7,205 nucleotides of DNA, taken from contig JAKAYM010000094.1 in NCBI GenBank assembly GCA_021826795.1, positions 1 to 7,205 on the forward strand, written 5' to 3'. Position 1 is the first letter of the stretch, and every line of letters starts with the position of its first letter. Position numbers and translations under genes: made by a program. Of this stretch, positions 1 to 5,515 are shown in pieces. The stretch is from Thermoplasmata archaeon (GTDB lineage Archaea; Thermoplasmatota; Thermoplasmata; Thermoplasmatales; Thermoplasmataceae). A model generated the notes under the pieces. That model was not told the origin of the DNA. It saw only the letters and a program-made list of their open reading frames with translations, and made no database searches.

Positions 1-703
1 TGGCTATTGTCCTTGCAACTCTACCTCTCTTATTTGGCGGGAGTGTAGAAAGTCCCGGATAATTAAATATAATTCCATGTTTAGGAGGTGGTGTGCCTTT
101 CCTCATATGGTTAAAAAAAGCCTTTTCTGCCCCAAGGATTTGAAGTGTCCCTGCCGGATATTTTACAAGATTTTTGAGACTTCCCGCCTTCAACAGGAAA
201 TCAAGGGACAATCCGGACCCTATTAACTTTACAGTGCTTGGCATGTAACTTTCAATTTCAGCCTGAAGATAACCGTCAAGATACGTTTTAAAAGCACATA
301 ACGATGAACCCATATCCGCAGCGCGCCCATCCACATCGTTTAAGTTCCCATTCTTAAGCCTGGCAAAATATAGACACGGATCATTATTATATTTAATATC
401 CAGAAGTGTATATATGGATATGAGTTTTTCAAGGTAGATATTTATAATTACATCTATTTCCTTTCGTACGGAATACATTTTAATTATGTATTGGTCATGC
501 GAAAATTCAGAATTTATTCTTTCTTTTTCGTATTTTAGCAGAAGGTCTCGTAAATCCGGGATTTTTTCTGAATATCTCTCGTCCGTTTCCGGGATTTTCC
601 CGTTTCTCAGGCTCTCGAATATGTTCATGTAATCTTTTTCCAGGTTTCTGTACAGGTATATTTTTTTGTTTATTATCTTTCCGTACCACATTATTTTCTC
701 CAT
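1..703 (-). CDS. nop5: Nop5 (Nop56/58 family), C/D guide RNP scaffold protein, 3' end cut by window edge
   Basis: Nop5 bridges box C/D guide RNA with L7Ae and the methyltransferase fibrillarin, for 2'-O-methylation of rRNA and tRNA. I translated 234 codons before the left edge. The Nop domain is clear: a coiled-coil-like stretch at about 70-100 (DQYIIKMYSVRKEIDVIIN), then KLIGSGLSLDFLLKAGSL (159-176), LQILGAEKAFF (187-197) and PPPKHGIIFNYP (205-216), followed by RGRVARTIA. These match the family's RNA/L7Ae-binding region. The N-terminal fibrillarin-binding domain is short, with only about 70 residues before the coiled coil. An in-frame TGA at 713-715 blocks any longer ATG start. ATG at 703 is the longest ATG start; ATG at 691 (Met5) has GGAG 6 nt upstream and may be the true one. 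The first 65 codons lie inside the cbf5 reading frame. Fibrillarin often neighbours nop5 and may lie beyond the left edge (inference). Confidence 0.93.
   Translation of the reverse strand, partial: MEKIMWYGKIINKKIYLYRNLEKDYMNIFESLRNGKIPETDERYSEKIPDLRDLLLKYEKERINSEFSHDQYIIKMYSVRKEIDVIINIYLEKLISIYTLLDIKYNNDPCLYFARLKNGNLNDVDGRAADMGSSLCAFKTYLDGYLQAEIESYMPSTVKLIGSGLSLDFLLKAGSLKNLVKYPAGTLQILGAEKAFFNHMRKGTPPPKHGIIFNYPGLSTLPPNKRGRVARTIA
507..703 (-). other. Out-of-frame same-strand overlap of cbf5 3' end and nop5 5' end
   Basis: For 197 nt two minus-strand frames are open together. The cbf5 frame encodes its basic tail (residues 287-351). The nop5 frame, offset by one base so that nop5 third positions are cbf5 first positions, encodes Nop5 residues 1-65. 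The nop5 ATG lies inside the TAT-GGA codons for Cbf5 Tyr287-Gly288, about where the PUA domain ends. The other gene overlaps in this window are 23 nt or less. If nop5 starts at Met5 the overlap is 185 nt. Confidence 0.85.
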
Positions 704-1562
704 ATTTATCACTCAACAGTCCATCTAGATCAACAGACTTCAGGTCATTAAGTTCATCCACAAGCATTGTTCCGTAGGCAATAAGCTCATTATTATCTGT
801 ATATATCCCAACTCTGCTGCCCTTGTGGAATTCGCCAACTATGGCTTTTATTCCTGCTGGATAGATATCTGAACCCTGCATAATATTTTTAACTGCAGTA
901 TTTTTAACTATAACCTTCGGATAACCAGAAAAGACAAAATCCATTGGAATTACCATGTTATTGAAAAATGATGGTTTTCCATTTCTCTTCATAATAGCAG
1001 CATCGCTTAGGTCCTGAAGCGTGTGCATCTGTGTTTCATTAAAATCTCCAGTAGAAAGCCTCCGGAGATCAGCCATCTGCGCACCTGTTCCTATTACATA
1101 GCCCATGTCAGTACAGAGAGTTCTTATATAAGTACCTGACTCACATTTTACTCTAAAAAGTATTAATTTGTCAAGGATTTCAAGTATATCCATTTTATAT
1201 ATGGTACGTTCCCTCACCTGCCTAGAAACAGCGGATCTTACAGGGGGAAGCTGGTATATTTTGCCTGTGAATTCACCGAAAATGCCCTTTATGGTTTCAT
1301 TATCAGCTTGGGCATATAATCTCATCACGGAGATATATTCCTTGGGCTTTTCGTGTACTATATCGATAAGTTTAGTGGCCTTCCCCAGCGCCATAACAAG
1401 AACGCCAGATACACCTGGATCAAGTGTACCTATATGGCCAACACGTTTTTCTCCTGTGATATCCCTTACCCATGAATCTATCTGATGGCTGGTCGGACCC
1501 TTCGGCTTATCTATTACAATAAATCCGTTTATTCCATCCTTATTTGATTCTGAATTGTACAT
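507..1562 (-). CDS. cbf5: Cbf5/TruB-family pseudouridine synthase (H/ACA RNP and tRNA psi55), with basic C-terminal tail
   Basis: Catalytic subunit of archaeal H/ACA guide RNPs, which converts uridine to pseudouridine in rRNA and can act on tRNA U55. The 351-residue product shows motif I (IDKPKGPTSH, 17-26), the catalytic-Asp motif GHIGTLDPGVSGVL (Asp48), Tyr76 in KEY, PPVRSAVSRQVRERTIY (106-122) and CESGTYIRTLCTDMG (140-154). A PUA domain follows (about 215-287; PKVIVKNTAV, GSDIYPAGI, ELIAYGTML). Compared with Pyrococcus Cbf5, where the catalytic Asp is residue 85, about 37 N-terminal residues are missing. The start is bounded by an in-frame TAA (1566-1568) just upstream of the ATG. Only a weak purine stretch (AGAG) precedes the start, 27 nt after cmk. 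Residues 288-351 form a Lys/Arg-rich tail without family similarity that I recognise, encoded over the start of nop5 in another frame. The body is secure; the tail's status is uncertain. Confidence 0.95.
   Translation of the reverse strand: MYNSESNKDGINGFIVIDKPKGPTSHQIDSWVRDITGEKRVGHIGTLDPGVSGVLVMALGKATKLIDIVHEKPKEYISVMRLYAQADNETIKGIFGEFTGKIYQLPPVRSAVSRQVRERTIYKMDILEILDKLILFRVKCESGTYIRTLCTDMGYVIGTGAQMADLRRLSTGDFNETQMHTLQDLSDAAIMKRNGKPSFFNNMVIPMDFVFSGYPKVIVKNTAVKNIMQGSDIYPAGIKAIVGEFHKGSRVGIYTDNNELIAYGTMLVDELNDLKSVDLDGLLSDKYGENNVVRKDNKQKNIPVQKPGKRLHEHIREPEKRENPGNGREIFRKNPGFTRPSAKIRKRKNKF
661..667 (-). other. A7 homopolymer run (minus strand) in the cbf5/nop5 overlap
   Basis: Seven consecutive A on the coding strand, read as parts of CAA-AAA-AAT in the cbf5 frame and AAC-AAA-AAA-ATA in the nop5 frame. 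It is a natural place for ribosome or polymerase slippage, or for a sequencing indel. Removing one A would join the cbf5 frame to the nop5 frame. Adding one A would send cbf5 to a TGA about a dozen codons later. The run is seen directly; the slippage is inference. Confidence 0.5.
698..712 (-). promoter_or_regulatory. Two candidate nop5 ribosome binding sites
   Basis: GTGAT (708-712) lies 4 nt before ATG 703. GGAG (698-701) lies exactly 6 nt before the in-frame ATG 691. Most clear binding sites in this window use a 6-nt spacer, which favours the 691 start (protein beginning MWYGKI), though the first start cannot be excluded. Confidence 0.45.
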
Positions 1563-1589
1563 AATTTATACTCTATTGTAAATCTGATT

Positions 1590-2126
1590 TTAATCTTTGT
1601 TTTTGGCATAAATGTTGTTTATATAGTTAATAATACCTTCAACTATGGCTTCAGGAGTGAGATTATCTGTATCTACAATGTAATCATAATAGCTGAATAC
1701 CCTGTAATCAATACCGTAAAATTCCATATAACGCAGAATTTCGGACTTCGATCTTGAAATAATCTGTTGTTTATCTGTGCCGTTATCTCTATCAATAAGC
1801 CGTTTACTTCTGACATTAAAAGATGTGTTTAGATATATTTTTACTGCATTTAATTTACCATGGGCCAATATACCGGAAAGCCTGGATTCCATAACTATAT
1901 TATCGTTATTTTTCATAAAATCAAGAATCATTTTATCCTGATCCAAATCAATTTCTGGGTGCTTTTCTGCATAGTTACTGAAATCTATGAGACTCATTCC
2001 TGATTCTTCTGCCTTTTTCCTGAAAAAATATCCACCTGAAAAAAATCCAAAATTTAGTTTTTCCGCCAAGAGTTTACCTACGGTTGTTTTGCCAGATCCA
2101 GATTCACCACTAATAGTGATTATCAT
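1590..2126 (-). CDS. cmk: Archaeal-type cytidylate kinase
   Basis: Phosphorylates CMP and dCMP with ATP in the cytoplasm, feeding CTP and dCTP synthesis. The 178-residue product begins with a P-loop, ISGESGSGKTT (Lys13), followed by the NMP-binding region SGGYFFRKKAEESG (30-43). It has VMESRLSG (78-85), as in other archaeal Cmk proteins, a lid-like Arg-rich stretch (RLIDRDNG, 109-116) and the signature SRSKSEILRYMEFYGIDY (124-141), where archaeal CMP kinases have an E-R-Y-x-x-x-YGID pattern. The length is normal for the short archaeal form. Its ATG overlaps the TGA of the upstream membrane-protein gene (ATGA, 2123-2126). There is no Shine-Dalgarno sequence just upstream, so translation probably depends on coupling. 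In many archaea rpl34e and rpl14e flank cmk; neither is present here. Confidence 0.93.
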   Translation of the reverse strand: MIITISGESGSGKTTVGKLLAEKLNFGFFSGGYFFRKKAEESGMSLIDFSNYAEKHPEIDLDQDKMILDFMKNNDNIVMESRLSGILAHGKLNAVKIYLNTSFNVRSKRLIDRDNGTDKQQIISRSKSEILRYMEFYGIDYRVFSYYDYIVDTDNLTPEAIVEGIINYINNIYAKNKD

Positions 2127-2809
2127 ATTGATTGCGCCGTATCCTCATCCATTTTCCTTAGCTTGTATGTGAAGTCAATGTACTTCATAATCATAGTTAC
2201 AAAATATCCCACCGCAAGGTTCCCTAGGGTGTACAGTGCCATCCAGAGTGGCATTATGTATATCTTTGATGTGACTATATTGAGGTTCAGATCCCAGGGC
2301 ATGGATACATACTGATAATGTAGTGTGAGCATGAAAACATAAAGCCATATAAATATCAGGAAGAAGAATATTTCAGTAACCATTAATGGTTTCATGGTGT
2401 TCATGGAAAGTGCTGCCTGATCCATCTGTCTCTGCATCTGCATTTTCTGAAGCTTCTGCTGCCTTACACGATCTCCGGATCTATACGCCTCTCTCATAGC
2501 CTTTGAATAAGCCTTGCTAATTGTCTGCATTTTGCCCATTTTTAACCAGTCCGTAAAGAAGTATCTAGGTATAGATGATATCAGTCCCAGGATGATTCCT
2601 GTAAGCATTAGCGTTAAAATCGGAAGTTCATAGTTAAAACCCAGAAGGGGCATAAATACATAATTCAGATAGTGCCCCAACGGGTTTCTTATAGATGGAT
2701 CACTTATAATAAAGATTAGACCGAGTCCTGCAAACATGAATACAAACTCTATCATCATGAACTTGGTCATTTGCGGATTCTGTGCTGGCCTGTTGTTTCC
2801 CTGTTGCAT
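2123..2809 (-). CDS. EMC3/TMCO1-type (DUF106) membrane protein, Oxa1 superfamily, probable membrane insertase
   Basis: The 228-residue protein has four likely membrane segments: about 17-35, 61-80, 142-162 and 187-210. Between the second and third lies a charged, Met/Gln/Lys-rich cytoplasmic helical hairpin (about 86-140, with KLQKMQMQRQM at 119-129). This layout, together with the position directly after secY-adkA, is that of archaeal DUF106 proteins. These belong with EMC3, TMCO1, Get1 and YidC in the Oxa1 superfamily and are thought to help insert membrane proteins by contacting ribosomes or nascent chains. The ATG follows the adkA TAA with no gap (TAAATG). GAGAGGG (2816-2822) lies 6 nt upstream of the start. 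The fold assignment rests on topology and context, since no short catalytic motif exists to confirm it. The biochemical role in this organism is inference. Confidence 0.87.
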   Translation of the reverse strand: MQQGNNRPAQNPQMTKFMMIEFVFMFAGLGLIFIISDPSIRNPLGHYLNYVFMPLLGFNYELPILTLMLTGIILGLISSIPRYFFTDWLKMGKMQTISKAYSKAMREAYRSGDRVRQQKLQKMQMQRQMDQAALSMNTMKPLMVTEIFFFLIFIWLYVFMLTLHYQYVSMPWDLNLNIVTSKIYIMPLWMALYTLGNLAVGYFVTMIMKYIDFTYKLRKMDEDTAQSI

Positions 2810-3358
2810 TTATAACCCTCTCAGTATATTTTCTGCTGCTATCTCTGCATGATTGTCTGGATTATATATATACTTTATTGTGGCTCCTGAATATACTGAA
2901 TAAGCAGCTGCGTAGTATCTGTTTACCTCCTGATGTTCCTTTATGTCATTTACAGTATCTCCGTCTCTCTTCCTGGTTGAGTCGTTTTCCCTTCTCCGTT
3001 TAATTTCCTCAGGAGTGGATTCAATTAGGAAATATGAAGAGACCATCAATTCCCTGAGAACCCATTCCGGCAATCCAGGAAGATATCCTGCAGGTGATTT
3101 TATAGACATATGTGTATCTATGATGATGTTATCCATTTTCCCAATCTTATTTGATGCCTTTTTCTGTAGATTTTTCTGTGTATCTACATCAAGTCCACGT
3201 ATGTCATCCCTTGATTTAACAAGATCAAGGTCCCGCGCCATATCAAACATCAGGGAACCGAAGTTTATTATTTCATACTGTGTTTTTTTTGAAACCATTT
3301 CCAGGACTGTAGATTTGCCCACACCAGGAATGCCTGAAATTACAACTCTCATATTCAT
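2810..3358 (-). CDS. adkA: Archaeal adenylate kinase (AdkA)
   Basis: Catalyses ATP + AMP to 2 ADP in the cytoplasm; this is the archaeal AdkA family rather than bacterial Adk. The 182-residue product has the P-loop GIPGVGKST (9-17), the AMP-binding segment NFGSLMFDMA (32-41), the archaeal signature DTHMSIKSPAGYLPGLP (81-97) and an Arg-rich lid region (RRRENDSTRKRDGD, about 120-133). The family's usual length is about 190. Two in-frame starts compete. ATG 3358 overlaps the secY TGA as ATGA. ATG 3352 (Met3) has GGTGG exactly 6 nt upstream and gives the more typical start MRVVISGIPGVGKS. I keep the longer form in the coordinates but think 3352 is at least as likely. Adjacency of secY and adk is a widely conserved arrangement. 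Confidence 0.95.
   Translation of the reverse strand: MNMRVVISGIPGVGKSTVLEMVSKKTQYEIINFGSLMFDMARDLDLVKSRDDIRGLDVDTQKNLQKKASNKIGKMDNIIIDTHMSIKSPAGYLPGLPEWVLRELMVSSYFLIESTPEEIKRRRENDSTRKRDGDTVNDIKEHQEVNRYYAAAYSVYSGATIKYIYNPDNHAEIAAENILRGL
2816..2822 (-). promoter_or_regulatory. Ribosome binding site of the DUF106 gene
   Basis: GAGAGGG on the minus strand, 6 nt before ATG 2809 and lying within the last codons of adkA. It supports independent initiation besides coupling to the immediately adjacent adkA stop. Confidence 0.6.
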
Positions 3359-5115
3359 CCACCACTGAAGAACTGCCTGATCAATGGATGCATTTCCATT
3401 AATTGTTCTCTTCCCATGGCCTCATAGAATTGTATTACAATCCCCACAGCCAGCAAAAGACCGGTACCACTTGTGTCTCCAACCGTACCTATAAGATCGG
3501 CAGCTCCCGCCAGTATTCCCACAATTGCACCGCTGAATATAGTTATTGCGGGTATGTACTTGCTCAGTACCTTCGCCATTATACGTGGATCACGCCGGAA
3601 TCCAGGTATCTGCATACCGCTGGAACGTATCTGTTTGGCCACAGCCTCCGGACCCATGTTGGTTGTTTCAATCCAGAACTTTGCAAAGAGTATACTGAAT
3701 CCAACTAGAAATGCCATAAACACTATTATGTGGATCAGCTCTTCCACAGGTGTATGACCCAATAAGACGCTCTGTGAGACCGAGGGTTGTAATATGGGGA
3801 ATAACCAGTCTGATAGGCCGTTGGGCGTATAAAGATAAAACGCCAGTCCCCCAGTTGGTGTGGTCGAGGATATACCAAGTGCCGAAATCTGCGCTGATGA
3901 GGCATAAGAGCCAAGCAAATGGCTATGACCCAATATAGGAATCTTATCCAGAACAGGACTGTGCCAGAATAGCAGTGTCCACATAGATATGTTCGCCAGA
4001 AGCGCTGTGGCAAGTATAACCGGTATGTTTGAAGCATATAAAAGCTGTAGTGGATACCTTCCCCTAGCACCCCGGACACGCTCATGTGCTATGGGCAGCT
4101 CTATCTTGCTGCTCTGGAAGAAGGCTACTATAAAGAATATGAGCAGAGTTCCAACAAGTGCTATCATTGGATTTGGCTGCGCAAAGAGTATCTGCTCCAT
4201 ACCTGTGTTTGTCAGATATGAACCAGGTGCATTCATGAACAGATATAGTGCCTTTGGTATTGCACCAGCAGGCGGGTTGGAAAGCGACAACGGGGATGTT
4301 ATGGTAGAAGGTATCCAGTTAAATGTGCCTGTAAACAATTGCTGGGATACTCCAGCGGCGATGAATAGAGAAATACCTGAACCTATTCCATATTTGGATA
4401 CAACCTCGTCCATTAGAAATACTAGATATGACCCGAAGAATAGCTGCAGAATGATAATGCTCTGTGCCAGGAATTCACCGTACCCGGGAACAACGTGTGC
4501 TATACTGGATACGAGTCCCGCGTCTGGTACGAGGAATCCGAAAGCCTGGGGAATTGCCTCTACAAATATCATTATGATTACCAGAAGCTTCTGGAATCCT
4601 TGATACATTGCCTTATCGCTGGAATCACTGAGATCAAGATTAAATATTTTTGCACCCGCAAATAACTGCATTACTATGCTTGCTGTTACAATGGGTCCAA
4701 TCCCAAGATCCATTAATGATCCAGAGGCACCGGCAAAAATTGCCCTGAACGATGCAAAGACATCCACTGTTTTGGATGTGTTAAGCCCGTATATATAGAT
4801 ATTTGTCAGGGCAAAATATATAAGGACAACTACCGCGGTCCACATCATTTTGTGTTTAAAGGATACGTGTCCTTTAGCCTTCTTCACTGCAGGAAGTTTT
4901 GCTGTAAGGTTTTCAAGTCCATATAGCTTGCTCTTCTTAGGTCCCTGATAGCTCAAAAGCAGATACGCAATAATAAAAAGTGGGGATGATAATAACCCAA
5001 GTATGACTAATTTGAGCCCTGTGTAATGGGAAAAATAATAAAATACAACAATGAACAGGGCGAATATAAATATTACAGGGATTGCAACTCCCTTATTTCT
5101 ACGGATTTCAGTCAT
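3355..5115 (-). CDS. secY: SecY (Sec61 alpha), protein-conducting channel, with N-terminal two-helix extension
   Basis: Core channel of the SecYE-beta translocon in the cytoplasmic membrane. At 586 residues it is much longer than the roughly 435-residue Methanocaldococcus SecY. Canonical SecY begins near residue 64 (LYGLENLTAKLPAV). It continues with TM1 (91-109), the plug and TM2 (126-155; LGIGPIVTASIVMQL), TM3 (174-195), TM4 (213-236), TM5 (241-262; VSKYGIGSGISLFIAAGVSQ), TM6 (316-334), the ribosome-binding cytoplasmic loop (PIAHERVRGARGRYP, 341-355), TM7 (363-380), TM8 (460-482), the second cytoplasmic loop (483-515), TM9 (518-540) and TM10 (548-568). Residues 10-28 and 35-55 add two hydrophobic helices before the canonical start. 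No Met codon occurs between residue 1 and residue 90, so the extension is part of the ORF. The TM7-TM8 external loop is also enlarged. The start overlaps the rpl15 stop by 8 nt; the Shine-Dalgarno sequence is weak. Confidence 0.97.
   Translation of the reverse strand: MTEIRRNKGVAIPVIFIFALFIVVFYYFSHYTGLKLVILGLLSSPLFIIAYLLLSYQGPKKSKLYGLENLTAKLPAVKKAKGHVSFKHKMMWTAVVVLIYFALTNIYIYGLNTSKTVDVFASFRAIFAGASGSLMDLGIGPIVTASIVMQLFAGAKIFNLDLSDSSDKAMYQGFQKLLVIIMIFVEAIPQAFGFLVPDAGLVSSIAHVVPGYGEFLAQSIIILQLFFGSYLVFLMDEVVSKYGIGSGISLFIAAGVSQQLFTGTFNWIPSTITSPLSLSNPPAGAIPKALYLFMNAPGSYLTNTGMEQILFAQPNPMIALVGTLLIFFIVAFFQSSKIELPIAHERVRGARGRYPLQLLYASNIPVILATALLANISMWTLLFWHSPVLDKIPILGHSHLLGSYASSAQISALGISSTTPTGGLAFYLYTPNGLSDWLFPILQPSVSQSVLLGHTPVEELIHIIVFMAFLVGFSILFAKFWIETTNMGPEAVAKQIRSSGMQIPGFRRDPRIMAKVLSKYIPAITIFSGAIVGILAGAADLIGTVGDTSGTGLLLAVGIVIQFYEAMGREQLMEMHPLIRQFFSGG
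3359..3363 (-). promoter_or_regulatory. adkA ribosome binding site that discriminates between two starts
   Basis: GGTGG on the coding strand. It directly abuts ATG 3358, leaving no spacer, but lies 6 nt before ATG 3352, matching the spacing of the other clear sites in this operon. It therefore favours initiation at Met3, which would leave a 2-nt gap after secY instead of an overlap. Confidence 0.55.
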
Positions 5116-5515
5116 TTTCTATCTTAGTACCGTAATTAGAAAGCTTATTAATAGTTTTTTCGGTAACCTGCGGTATCTTAATTCTGCACTTCACCTCAAA
5201 GTTTCCTGTTCCAAGCAGTTTGGTATATCCGGCACTTTCAAGATCTATTAAATCATCTACAACGTAGCCATTTGCCTTCAATTCATCGTAACGATCATTG
5301 AGCTGACGAAGTGTTATGGAATTTTTGTAGGTTTTTGAATGGATTGTAAATCCGTGAACGCCGTAATGGTTTTTGTCGTGAATGATCAACCATATTTTTC
5401 TGTGACCTCCAAGACCGGCCATTCCATTTCCTCCCTTTTTGCCCTTTCCTCTGCCAGACTTCATGCCTCTGCCATAATGGCCTCCTCTTAACTTTTTAGT
5501 TTTTGTTCTCACCAT
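5108..5515 (-). CDS. rpl15: 50S ribosomal protein L15 (uL15, archaeal type)
   Basis: Large-subunit protein that binds 23S rRNA through a Gly/Lys/Arg-rich extended N-terminus and a globular C-terminal domain. The 135-residue product begins [11 protein letters not shown] and has the usual basic glycine-rich stretch (about 11-39; [19 protein letters not shown]). The C-terminal part carries [13 protein letters not shown] and the family's terminal strand region with [10 protein letters not shown] (101-110). It is slightly short for an archaeal uL15. The start lies inside rpl30 (20-nt overlap) and is fixed by GGGGGTGA 6 nt upstream and by the conserved MVR opening. Its stop overlaps the secY start by 8 nt, suggesting coupled translation. 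Confidence 0.96.
   Translation of the reverse strand: MVRTKTKKLRGGHYGRGMKSGRGKGKKGGNGMAGLGGHRKIWLIIHDKNHYGVHGFTIHSKTYKNSITLRQLNDRYDELKANGYVVDDLIDLESAGYTKLLGTGNFEVKCRIKIPQVTEKTINKLSNYGTKIEND

Noticed and set aside
1168..1485. A 105-codon plus-strand ORF opposite cbf5
   Set aside because: Antisense to the Cbf5 catalytic domain, including the codon for Asp48; no independent coding evidence.
1563..1589. TATA-like sequence (TATAAATT) just before cbf5
   Set aside because: It ends directly at the ATG, so initiation about 25 nt downstream would fall inside the coding region; no convincing purine BRE element. Treated as AT-rich spacer.
3735..4085. A 116-codon minus-strand ORF in another frame inside secY
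   Set aside because: It lies wholly within the conserved TM6-TM8 part of SecY; its product is Trp/Tyr/His-rich and resembles no protein I know.
3989..4603. A 204-codon plus-strand ORF opposite secY
   Set aside because: It is entirely antisense to conserved SecY membrane segments, with no recognisable family or binding site; open by chance because of the codon composition of the real gene.
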